A stretch of DNA of 64,000 bases from LMUY01 sp964235495 (lineage in GTDB: Bacteria; Pseudomonadota; Alphaproteobacteria; Acetobacterales; Acetobacteraceae): NCBI GenBank assembly GCA_964235495.1, contig CAXSAX010000017.1, positions 15,960 to 79,959 of the forward strand. Direction: 5' to 3'. Shown here piece by piece: positions 57,510 to 64,000 of this stretch (positions within the stretch are counted from its first letter, which is position 1; each line of letters begins with the position of its first letter). The position numbers and the translations under genes are program-made. Below the pieces are notes generated by a model. That model was given only the letters and a program-made list of their open reading frames with translations. It did not search any database and was not told where the DNA came from.

Positions 57510-58844
57510 CTACAGCGGCAGCCGTATCCGCGCCCGCAGCCCGCCCATCGGGCTCTGCTCCAGCAGGATGTCCCCGCCATGCGCGCGCACGATGTCGCGC
57601 GCGATGGCCAGCCCGAGCCCGGTGCCGCCGCCGCCGGTTTCGAACGCGCGGAACACGCTCTCCCGCCGGCCCGGCGCGATGCCCGGCCCGTCATCGTCCA
57701 CCAGCACCTCCACCGTGCGCTCGCGCGGCGCGGCGGACAGGGCGATGCGGCGGGCGTGGCGGCGGGCGTTGTCCAGCAGGTTGGCCACCGCCCGGCGCGC
57801 CGCGTCCGGCCGCAGCGGCAGCGTCAGCGCGGGCGGCGCGTCGAGCGCCACCTCCGCCCCGGCGCGCCGGGCGTCCGCCGCCACGTCGGCCAGCAGGGCG
57901 GACAGGTCCACCGGCTGCGCCTGCTCCATTCCCTCGCCGCGCGCGAAGGACAGGTAGCTGCCGATCATGCGCTCCATCTCCTCCACGTCGCCCGTCATGT
58001 CGGCCACGTCCTGGCCCTGCTCGCCGCCCGCGGGCAGCATGGCCAGCGCCAGCCGCAGCCGGGTCAGCGGGGTGCGCAGGTCGTGCGACACGCCGGCCAG
58101 CATCTCGGTCCGCTGCGCCAGGAAGCGGGTAATGCGGGCCTGCATGCGGTTGAACGCCGCGGCGGCCTGGCGCACCTCCGTGGCGCCCTCCGGCTTGATC
58201 GGCCCGCGGTCCCGCCCCATGCCGAACGCCTCCGCCGCCGCGGCCAGCCGGCGGATGGCGCGCACCTGGTTGCGCATGAACAGGGCGGCGATGCTGAACA
58301 GCAGCAGCCCCGAGCCGGCCAGCCACAGCACGAACAGGTATAGCGCGGAGCTGTACAGCCGCTTGCGGGGGGCGTGCACGCTCAGCACCCCGTCCGCCAG
58401 CTGCACCTCGATGTGCACGTCGCGCGGGTCGGAGGTCCAGTCCATGCTGTACGGCAGCCCCACCTTCTGCCGCAGCGCCGCCGCGAGGTCGTCGTCCATC
58501 GGCCCGGGCTGGTTGATCCAGCGCTGCCCGCCGAGCCGGGCGCCGGGGGCGAAGCGCATCGGCACCTGCAGCTGCATGAGGGCGGAGCTCAGGATCCAGT
58601 CGCGGTTCTCCTCGCCCGGGAAGCGGCGCATCAGGTCGATGGACTGCGCCACCTCGCCGGCGATGGCGGAGGCCAGCCGGCGCGAGGTCACGTCCAGGTA
58701 GGTGCCGTAGAAGATCGCGAACGCGACGGCCTGCAGGATGACCAGCGGCAGCAGGATGATCAGCAGGCTGCGGCCGAGCAGCGAGCGCGGCAGCATCCGC
58801 CGCAAGCCCAGGGACGCACCCAGGGGTGCGATCGGCGACGCCAT
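57510..58844 (-). CDS. EnvZ-type sensor histidine kinase
   Basis: The 444-residue kinase has two membrane helices (IILLPLVILQAVAFAIFYGT and YLFVLWLAGSGLLLFSIAAL) around a periplasmic sensor of roughly 140 residues. A HAMP segment, the H-box GVSHDLRTPLTRLRLAL, the N-box ANLLDNARRHAR, and the G boxes DDDGPGIAPGRR and GGGGTGLGLAIARDIV follow. It should phosphorylate the OmpR-type regulator encoded immediately upstream; the starts overlap as TGATG. The signal is unknown. Confidence 0.92.
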   Translation of the reverse strand: MASPIAPLGASLGLRRMLPRSLLGRSLLIILLPLVILQAVAFAIFYGTYLDVTSRRLASAIAGEVAQSIDLMRRFPGEENRDWILSSALMQLQVPMRFAPGARLGGQRWINQPGPMDDDLAAALRQKVGLPYSMDWTSDPRDVHIEVQLADGVLSVHAPRKRLYSSALYLFVLWLAGSGLLLFSIAALFMRNQVRAIRRLAAAAEAFGMGRDRGPIKPEGATEVRQAAAAFNRMQARITRFLAQRTEMLAGVSHDLRTPLTRLRLALAMLPAGGEQGQDVADMTGDVEEMERMIGSYLSFARGEGMEQAQPVDLSALLADVAADARRAGAEVALDAPPALTLPLRPDAARRAVANLLDNARRHARRIALSAAPRERTVEVLVDDDGPGIAPGRRESVFRAFETGGGGTGLGLAIARDIVRAHGGDILLEQSPMGGLRARIRLPL

Positions 58845-59530
58845 CAGGCGCCCGGCTTGAGCACGTAGCCGCGGCCGCGCACCGTGTGCAGGAAGCGCGG
58901 CTCGCGCGGGTCCGCCTCGATCTTGCGGCGCAGCCGGGTCACCTGCACGTCGATGGCGCGCTCGCCCGCCTCGTCCATGCCCAGCGACTGCCCGATCGCC
59001 TCGCGGGACAGCACGTCGCCCGGGGTGCGCGCCAGCAGGCCCAGCAGCGCGGCCTCGCCGCCGGTGAGGTGCACCACGCCGTCCGGGCCCGACAGCTCGC
59101 CGCGTCCCACGTCGAACGCCAGTCCGCCGAGCTGCACGCTGCCGGCCGGCTCGGCGGGCACCACCCGGCGCAGCATCGCCCGGATGCGCAGCACCAGCTC
59201 GTACGGGTCGAACGGCTTGGGCAGGTAGTCGTCCGCCCCCGCTTCGAACCCGGCGATCCGGTCTTCCGGCCCGCCGCGCGCCGTGAGCAGCAGGATCGGC
59301 AGGTCGGAGCGCTCGCGGCGCATGGATTCCGTGAGGTCAAGGCCGGTCTCGCCCGGCATGGCCACGTCCAGCACCATCAGGTCCGGCTGCACCGAGCGCA
59401 TGGTGGCCCGCGCCTCCGCCGCCGTGGCGGCCGTGGTGACGCGAAAGCCGTTCTCGCCCAGGTAGCGCTGCAGCAGGCGGCGCAGGCGGTCGTCGTCGTC
59501 CACCACCAGCACGTGGACATCGCCGTTCAC
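58844..59530 (-). CDS. petR: OmpR-family response regulator, PetR-like
   Basis: The 228-residue regulator has a receiver domain (HVLVVDDDDRLRRLLQRYL, phospho-acceptor Asp in LMVLDVAMPGETG, PILLLTARG, YLPKPFDPYEL) and a winged-helix DNA-binding domain (VHLTGGEAALLGLLARTPG, AIDVQVTRLRRKIE, TVRGRGYVL). GTG 59530 follows the MarR gene's TAA directly. The MarR-OmpR-kinase order divergent from ilvE resembles the petPR locus first described in Rhodobacter. Target genes cannot be told from the window. Confidence 0.88.
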   Translation of the reverse strand: MNGDVHVLVVDDDDRLRRLLQRYLGENGFRVTTAATAAEARATMRSVQPDLMVLDVAMPGETGLDLTESMRRERSDLPILLLTARGGPEDRIAGFEAGADDYLPKPFDPYELVLRIRAMLRRVVPAEPAGSVQLGGLAFDVGRGELSGPDGVVHLTGGEAALLGLLARTPGDVLSREAIGQSLGMDEAGERAIDVQVTRLRRKIEADPREPRFLHTVRGRGYVLKPGA

Positions 59531-60040
59531 TTAAGTGCGCCCGCGGTCGACGGCGCTTCTCGCCGCCGGGCCCATCACGGCGCGCAGCACGCGGCCGAAC
59601 CCCTCCACCGCCGGGCCGCCGGCCTCGCGGAAGGCGGCGGCCAGGCATTCGCGCTGCTGGTCGAACAGGCGGCGCTCCAGCGCGTGGCCCTCAGCCGTCA
59701 GGCTCAGCAGCCGCTGCCGCCGGTCCTGCCGGCCGGGCGCCTGCGCCACGTAGCCGTTCGCCACCAGCTCGGTCAGCACCCGCGCCAGGCTCTGCTTGGT
59801 GATGCGCAGGATGCCGAGCAGGTCCCCCACCGTCATGCCGGGGTTGCGGCCGATGAAGTGCAGCGCGCGGTGGTGGGCGCGGCCCAGGGCCAGCTCCTCC
59901 AGGATCACGTCGGCCGCCGCGGTGAAGTCCCGGTAGGCGAAGAACATCATGTCCTGCGCCTGGCGGATCTGCTCCTCCCGCAGGAACAGCAGGGCCGCGC
60001 CGGCTTGCGGGGCAGGCCGTTCAGCCTTCGATCCAGACAT
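59531..60040 (-). CDS. petP: MarR-family regulator, PetP-like
   Basis: The 169-residue winged-helix protein has LGRAHHRALHFIGRNPGMTV, GDLLGILRITKQSLARVLTE, VANGYVAQAPGRQDRRQRLL and SLTAEGHALERRL, the standard MarR pattern. ATG 60040 is chosen over an upstream TTG at 60058. It lies in front of petR and is divergent from ilvE, 102 bases away, so it may control both transcripts. The ligand is unknown. Confidence 0.85.
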   Translation of the reverse strand: MSGSKAERPAPQAGAALLFLREEQIRQAQDMMFFAYRDFTAAADVILEELALGRAHHRALHFIGRNPGMTVGDLLGILRITKQSLARVLTELVANGYVAQAPGRQDRRQRLLSLTAEGHALERRLFDQQRECLAAAFREAGGPAVEGFGRVLRAVMGPAARSAVDRGRT

Positions 60041-60072
60041 GGCTGAAGGTCGCTCCAATTAAGGCAGTCTTC

Positions 60073-60101
60073 TTGACGCTTTGCCTGCCACCTCATACCA
60101 T
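60073..60101 (+). promoter_or_regulatory. Sigma70-type promoter for ilvE
   Basis: TTGACG (60073-60078), 17 bases, then TACCAT (60096-60101) lies 41 bases before the ilvE start in the petP-ilvE divergent region. The spacing is ideal and the location fits. Confidence 0.55.
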
Positions 60102-60141
60102 CACGGCCGCTAAAGCAACAATCTTGCACCGGAAGCGGCAC

Positions 60142-61044
60142 ATGGCCCTCATTCCTTTCGACGACCGCGACGGGCTGATCTGGTGGGACGGCAAGATGGT
60201 GCCCTGGCGGGACGCCACGCTGCACGTGCTGTCCCACGGCCTGCACTACGCCAGCGGCGTGTTCGAGGGTGAAAGGGCCTACCGCGGCCACATCTTCCTG
60301 CTGCGCGCCCACACCGAGCGCCTGCTCGCCTCCGGCCGCATCCTGGGATTCGAGATTCCCTGGACCGCCGAGCAGATCGACGCCGCCTGCCAGCAGGTGC
60401 TGCAGGCCAACAACATGACGGACGCCTACGTGCGCCCGATCGCCTGGCGCGGCTCGGAGCAGCTCTCGGTGTCCGCCCAGAACACCAAGATCCACCTCGC
60501 CATCGCCTGCTGGGCCTGGCCCAACCTGTTCGGCGACAACCGCATGAACGGCGTCCGCCTCGGCATCGCCGAGTGGCGGCGGCCGAGCCCGCAAACCGCC
60601 CCCACCGCGTCCAAGGCCGCCGGCATGTACATGATCGGCACCCTGGCCAAGCACAAAGCCGAGGCCGAGGGCTTCGACGACGCGCTGATGTATGACTGGC
60701 GCGGCCAGGTGGCCGAGGGCACCGGCGCCAACATCTGCTTCGTGTTCGACGGCGAGGTGCACACCCCGACGCCCGACGGCTTCCTCGACAGCATCACTCG
60801 CCGGGCGGTGACGGCGCTGGCCCACCGCCACCAGATCAAGGTGGTCGAGCGGGCCATCATGCCGGAGGAGCTGTCCCGCGCCACGGAGGCGTTCCTGGTC
60901 GGCACGGCGGCCGAGGTGACGCCGGTGCGGCAGATCGGCGAGCATTCCTACACGCCGGGCGCCATCACCGAGACGCTGCTGCGCGACTACGAGGCGCTGG
61001 TGCGGATGAGCCCGGCGGAAGCGGCGGCGAAGATCGCGGCCTAG
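60142..61044 (+). CDS. ilvE: Branched-chain amino-acid aminotransferase
   Basis: IlvE transfers the amino group between glutamate and branched-chain 2-oxo acids. The 300-residue fold-type IV PLP enzyme has LIWWDGKMVPWRDATLHVLS, HGLHYASGVFEGERAY and YVRPIAWRGSEQLSV. The lysine region TASKAAGMYMIGTLAKHKAE follows, then DDALMYDWRGQVAEGTGANI. ATG 60142 is the family start. A promoter-like pair lies 41 bases upstream, next to petP. Hairpin element copy 4 follows its stop. Confidence 0.93.
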   Translation: MALIPFDDRDGLIWWDGKMVPWRDATLHVLSHGLHYASGVFEGERAYRGHIFLLRAHTERLLASGRILGFEIPWTAEQIDAACQQVLQANNMTDAYVRPIAWRGSEQLSVSAQNTKIHLAIACWAWPNLFGDNRMNGVRLGIAEWRRPSPQTAPTASKAAGMYMIGTLAKHKAEAEGFDDALMYDWRGQVAEGTGANICFVFDGEVHTPTPDGFLDSITRRAVTALAHRHQIKVVERAIMPEELSRATEAFLVGTAAEVTPVRQIGEHSYTPGAITETLLRDYEALVRMSPAEAAAKIAA

Positions 61045-61070
61045 CAGGCTGCTAAAAAACTTCGCAAAGT

Positions 61071-61200
61071 AAAGGTTGGGGCTTCGCCCCGAACCCCACC
61101 AGAGGACAGTCGTCCTCTGGACACCTGGTATGACGGGTAAAGCGGATGACCCGCTTGCAGGAGTTGGCCCCTTTCGGGTGCAGGGCATAGCCCTGCACCC
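61071..61200. repeat. Serial-hairpin intergenic element, copy 4
   Basis: After ilvE the series GGGGC-TTC-GCCCC, CCAGAGGAC-AGT-CGTCCTCTGG, GCGGATGACCCGC and GGGTGCAGGGC-ATA-GCCCTGCACCC matches the same framework. It has an extra small stem in place of the AAGGGGAC stem of the other copies. It again lies between convergent genes (ilvE and the small acidic protein gene). Confidence 0.8.
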
Positions 61201-61225
61201 ATCGGCTTCGGCCTTCAGCACCCTG

Positions 61226-61259
61226 CTAGGCTTCAAACCCAGTTGGGTTTGGAGCCTAG
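61226..61259. terminator. Long 16-base-pair hairpin between convergent genes
   Basis: CTAGGCTTCAAACCCA (61226-61241) pairs with TGGGTTTGGAGCCTAG (61244-61259) with a single G-T-type mismatch and a 2-base gap. It ends one base before the stop of the minus-strand small acidic protein gene and lies beyond element copy 4. No U-run follows, but a strong bidirectional stem at a convergent junction suggests transcript end formation. Confidence 0.55.
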
Positions 61260-61499
61260 TCAGTCCGCCGGGGGGGCCTGGCGCATGGCGGCGTCCTCCT
61301 CGTCCGTGGCGCCGCCCCAGGCGGTTGCGGCCAAGGTGGCCTCGCCGCCGATCGGGTCCGGCGGCCCGGCGCCTTCGGCCCCGGCTGCGTCCGCGGCTTC
61401 CTCGGCGCCTTCCTGCATCCGGCCGGCATCGACCTCGGGGGCAATGTTGGCCGGGTCCACCGGTGCGGTTCCGGCGTCGTCTGGGTTGGTCTCGCTCAT
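61260..61499 (-). CDS. Small acidic protein of unknown function
   Basis: The 79-residue protein is acidic and rich in Ala, Asp, Glu and Pro (TNPDDAGTAPVDPANIAPEV, GAEEAADAAGAEGA, GGATDEEDAAM), with no hydrophobic segment and probably disordered. ATG 61499 overlaps the stop of the upstream membrane-protein gene as ATGA, so it is translated with it. No family is recognised. A role tied to that membrane protein is inferred from coupling. Confidence 0.6.
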   Translation of the reverse strand: MSETNPDDAGTAPVDPANIAPEVDAGRMQEGAEEAADAAGAEGAGPPDPIGGEATLAATAWGGATDEEDAAMRQAPPAD

Positions 61500-62851
61500 G
61501 CTGGCGTCCTCCTGGCCAGGCTAACGCGCCAACCAGCCGCCGCGTTCGCCGCGGCCAGCACCGGGGGCAGCAGCACCAGCCACGCGATCCGTGCGCCGTA
61601 GCGGTCATGCGGGCCGGACAGCGCCCCGGTGGCGAAGGCGTTGGCCAGCACGCCCGCGAGCACGACCAGGCCCAGCCCGGCCAGCGCCGGGTCCCGCCGC
61701 CAGGCCCACGGCACGGCCAGCACGGTGCCGGCCGCGCCCAGCGCCAGCAGGGCCAGCCGCACCCCCGCCAGCGGCGCCGCCAGCGCCGCCAGCGTGTCGT
61801 GCAGCTGGCGGGAGGCCATGAACCGCCGCAGCTCGGCCGCCGGGAAATACCGGCGCAGCAGGGAGCCGACCGTGGCGTCGAGGTACTGCGGCCCGAGCGT
61901 GTCGCCCAGCTGCACCCGCCCGAGCTGGCGCACCGTGTTGGCCACCGCGGCCTGCATCGCCGCCCCCGGCTCGAACCGCAGCGCCGCCGCCACGATGCGG
62001 CCCGCCTCCGGCGCCACCCGGGTCGGCCCGGAATCGCCCCCCCAGATCGGCCCCTCCGGGTCCCACAGGAAGGCGTCGCTGTCCATCGGCAGCCGGTCGG
62101 ACCAGGCGCACAGGCGATACCCGGCGGCGGGGCAAGCGGCATGCAGGTAGTCCGCCGCCGGCCCGTCCGCCTGCAGCCGGGCGAGCGCGAACACCGAGCC
62201 GTAGGGCGAGACGGCCAGCACGCCATTGCCGATCAGGTTGCTCGCCAGCAGCCAGGCCAGCGCCGCCGCCAGCGGAGCCGCCGCCGCCAGCAGCCGCCGC
62301 GGCCGCAGCGGCGCGACCACCGCCAGGCAGCCCGCCGCCACGATCAGGTGGGCCAGGTGGGAGGCGATGGCGACGGCCGCCAGCCCCCCCACTGCCAGCC
62401 GGACCGGCCCGGACAGCACGGGCCGGCCATAGGCCAGCAGGAACATGCATAGCACCGTCAGCGGCGCGAACACGTCCGGCATCATGAAGCTGGCGAACCA
62501 GGGCGCGGCGCTGCCGGCCGCCAGCAGGGCGCACAGCCCCAGGTGCCGCCACGGCCCCGGCGCCGCCACCCGCACCGTCAGCCACAGCACGGCGCTGAGC
62601 GCCAGCCCCTGCGCCGCCGCCACGCCCCAGAAGCTGACGCCCCCGTGCAGCAGCAGCATGAGCGGGCCATAGACCCACGGCTTGTCCCAGCCCATGTCGC
62701 CGGCCAGGCCCATCTCGGCCAACCCGGCGGTGTCGCTGAACATGATCGGGTAGCCGTTCGCCAGCGCCGGCCACAGCAGCAGCAGCGCGCCGGCGGGCAC
62801 GCTGGCCCAAGCCGAGGCCCAGGCCGGCATGGCCGCGCGTTCTGCCCTCAC
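61496..62851 (-). CDS. Multi-pass membrane protein, GT-C-like
   Basis: The 451-residue protein has about nine hydrophobic segments (for example VPAGALLLLWPALANGYPIM, HLGLCALLAAGSAAPWFASF, LAAAAPLAAALAWLLASNLI). It has an acidic first loop (DTAGLAEMGLAGDMGWDKPW) and a soluble stretch with conserved-looking Trp, Asp and Pro residues (SDRLPMDSDAFLWDPEGPIW). This layout recalls GT-C lipid-linked-sugar transferases, but I cannot name a family. A shorter start at ATG 62830 is possible. It precedes the coupled small acidic protein gene. Confidence 0.65.
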   Translation of the reverse strand: MRAERAAMPAWASAWASVPAGALLLLWPALANGYPIMFSDTAGLAEMGLAGDMGWDKPWVYGPLMLLLHGGVSFWGVAAAQGLALSAVLWLTVRVAAPGPWRHLGLCALLAAGSAAPWFASFMMPDVFAPLTVLCMFLLAYGRPVLSGPVRLAVGGLAAVAIASHLAHLIVAAGCLAVVAPLRPRRLLAAAAPLAAALAWLLASNLIGNGVLAVSPYGSVFALARLQADGPAADYLHAACPAAGYRLCAWSDRLPMDSDAFLWDPEGPIWGGDSGPTRVAPEAGRIVAAALRFEPGAAMQAAVANTVRQLGRVQLGDTLGPQYLDATVGSLLRRYFPAAELRRFMASRQLHDTLAALAAPLAGVRLALLALGAAGTVLAVPWAWRRDPALAGLGLVVLAGVLANAFATGALSGPHDRYGARIAWLVLLPPVLAAANAAAGWRVSLARRTPA

Positions 62852-62914
62852 CCGGCCGTTTCCCTGCGGCGGCTGGAGCCTGGCGGCACGCAGCCTCGCG
62901 CCGTCAACGCAGCC

Positions 62915-63367
62915 TCACCAGCGCGCGGCCGCCGCGTCGTCCGCGCCGCGGGCCTCCACCCACTGCGCCGTGCCGTCGGCGAACTGCTCGTGCTTCCAGA
63001 ACGGCGCGCGGGTCTTCAGCCAGTCGATCAGGAACGCCGTCGCCTCCAGCGCCGCGCCGCGATGCGCCGCCGCCGTCAGCACCAGCACGATCGGCGCACC
63101 CGGCGGCAGCGCGCCCACCCGGTGCACCAGGATGCACCCCAGCAGCGACCAGCGCCGGCACGCCTCGGCGGCGATCTCCGCCATCGCCGCCTCCGTCATG
63201 CCGGGGTAGTGCTCCAGCACCAGGTGCTGCAACGGGCGCGCCGGGTCGTCCCGCACCACGCCCACGAAGCACCCGACCCCGCCGACATCGGTGCGCCCGT
63301 CGAGCAGCGCGGCCATGGCGGCGCCGGTGTCGAACGGGGCGGCCTGCACCTGGACGCTGGGCGTCAT
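62915..63367 (-). CDS. moaE: Molybdopterin synthase catalytic subunit
   Basis: MoaE transfers sulphur from MoaD thiocarboxylate to precursor Z to form molybdopterin. The 150-residue protein has GGVGCFVGVVRDDPAR, LVLEHYPGMTEAAMAEIAAE, ILVHRVGALPPGAPIVLV, AAHRGAALEATAFLIDWLKT and RAPFWKHEQFADGTAQWVEA with the conserved Lys. It lies seven bases downstream of moaD, the usual pairing. Confidence 0.95.
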   Translation of the reverse strand: MTPSVQVQAAPFDTGAAMAALLDGRTDVGGVGCFVGVVRDDPARPLQHLVLEHYPGMTEAAMAEIAAEACRRWSLLGCILVHRVGALPPGAPIVLVLTAAAHRGAALEATAFLIDWLKTRAPFWKHEQFADGTAQWVEARGADDAAAARW

Positions 63368-63374
63368 CCGCCGC

Positions 63375-63629
63375 TCACCCGCCGGTCACGGGCGGGAAGA
63401 ACGCCACCTCGTCGCCGTCGGAAACGGCGGCGGCGGGCTGCGCGAAGCACTGGTTCACCGCGGCGCGCACCGTCGCCGGGTCGGCGAAGGCGGCCGCGCC
63501 CGCCGCGTCGCGCGCCCGCAGCCAGGCGGCCAGGGCGCCCACGCTGGCCACGCCTTCCGGCAGCGGAAGGCGCTCCTCGCTGCGCCCCATGCGCTCCCGC
63601 AGCCGGGCGAAGTACAGCACATTCACCAT
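63375..63629 (-). CDS. moaD: Molybdopterin synthase sulfur carrier subunit
   Basis: The 84-residue ubiquitin-like protein starts VNVLYFARLRERMGRSEERL, has FADPATVRAAVNQCFAQP and VSDGDEVAFFPPVTGG, and ends in the essential Gly-Gly that is adenylated and thiocarboxylated. ATG 63629 overlaps the stop of the upstream gene (TGATG). Confidence 0.94.
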   Translation of the reverse strand: MVNVLYFARLRERMGRSEERLPLPEGVASVGALAAWLRARDAAGAAAFADPATVRAAVNQCFAQPAAAVSDGDEVAFFPPVTGG

Positions 63630-64000
63630 CAGGGCTTGGTCGGCACGGTTTTCACGCTGCCGTCCGGGCCGATCAGCGTGCTGGTGCCGTTGCCGTTCGG
63701 CACCAGGATGCCGCTGCCGGCAGTGCCTGCGCCGCCTTGCAGCTGCCGGTAGCCGCGGCCGCTGCCTTGGCCGGTGACGTCGAGCGCAGGGCCGTTCGGG
63801 GTCTGCACCGTGGGCGCGCCGGCCTTGGCCGGGGGCGGCGGCGGGATGCGCGGCGGCGGCAGGCCGCGGTCGGCGGCGTTGGCGCGGCCGGCCTGCCCGG
63901 GCGGCAGGTCAACGCCGCCGGCCGCCGGGCCGCCGCCGCGGCGAATCTCCTCGTTCTGCTGCTTCTCCAGGTCCTGAATCGTCTGGTCCGGGCGGGTGTC
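63629..64000 (-). CDS. C-terminal part of a Pro/Gly-rich protein (cut by window edge)
   Basis: The minus-strand frame is open from the window edge to a TGA at 63631-63629 that overlaps the moaD start. The 123 visible residues begin DTRPDQTIQDLEKQQNEEIR, then become rich in Pro, Gly and Ala (GLPPPRIPPPPAKAGAPTVQ) and end in NGNGTSTLIGPDGSVKTVPT plus KP. The beginning looks like a coiled coil and the rest disordered. I do not recognise it. The coupling to moaD may be incidental. Confidence 0.6.
   Translation of the reverse strand, partial: DTRPDQTIQDLEKQQNEEIRRGGGPAAGGVDLPPGQAGRANAADRGLPPPRIPPPPPAKAGAPTVQTPNGPALDVTGQGSGRGYRQLQGGAGTAGSGILVPNGNGTSTLIGPDGSVKTVPTKP

Overview
The window is about 64 kb of very GC-rich, densely coding DNA, with no gene-free stretch over about 300 bases. 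Its gene content points to an alphaproteobacterium, most likely Acetobacteraceae or another Rhodospirillales group. The evidence is a split ATP synthase operon carrying F1 genes only (atpHAGDC), a petP/petR-type MarR and OmpR pair divergent from ilvE, a phasin, a UbiK-YbjN-ProC block, metXW, a short OpgH, and an EcfG-type stress promoter. The family assignment is inference; there is no rRNA in the window. I saw no tRNA, rRNA or CRISPR array.

Layout. 1-102: tail of a VapC-like PIN toxin. 168-6826: rfaD-lgt-midA-pgeF, a lipoprotein, prs, a GST and a histidine phosphatase, mostly with overlapping stop/start codons. 6955-8755 (minus): metX-metW. 8868-11741: chorismate mutase/divergent prephenate dehydratase-like protein, hisC, tyrC. 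11863-14282 (minus): alpha/beta hydrolase, gmhA, hicAB and a small His-rich protein. 14418: ScfR/RamB-like regulator. 16012-24551: a tightly coupled eight-gene set of inositol-phosphate synthase, HD protein, methyltransferase, Gfo/Idh/MocA dehydrogenase, YcaO, xylose-isomerase-like TIM barrel, GT4 glycosyltransferase and PIG-L deacetylase. This is the best candidate for an undescribed pathway. I read it as making a glycosylated, modified cyclitol in which YcaO activates a carboxyl or amide group of a small molecule.

24670-34108: opgH, uracil-DNA glycosylase, aldose epimerase, a large methyltransferase, a multi-pass membrane protein, two SDRs, an SRPBCC protein and folB. 34327-37628: uvrC, a Met/Pro-repeat secreted protein and a ferritin-like protein. 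37685-42667 (minus): atpHAGDC. 42754-46836: ene-reductase, CDP-diacylglycerol pyrophosphatase, FKBP, and an ABC solute-binding protein. 46845-48107: a low-GC island with one HNH endonuclease gene. 48108-52531: priA, a DUF484 gene, xerC and a stress ferritin-like gene. 52566-57470: pdxA-pdxJ, ubiK, ybjN, proC, a TetR/COQ9-like gene and a phasin. 57510-61044: petP-petR-histidine kinase and divergent ilvE. 61260-64000 (minus): a membrane protein with a small acidic partner, moaD-moaE and a Pro/Gly-rich partial gene.

A recurrent element of serial hairpins occurs four times. Three copies lie between convergent genes (6838, 11743, 61071) and one lies inside the ATP synthase operon between atpG and atpD (39535).
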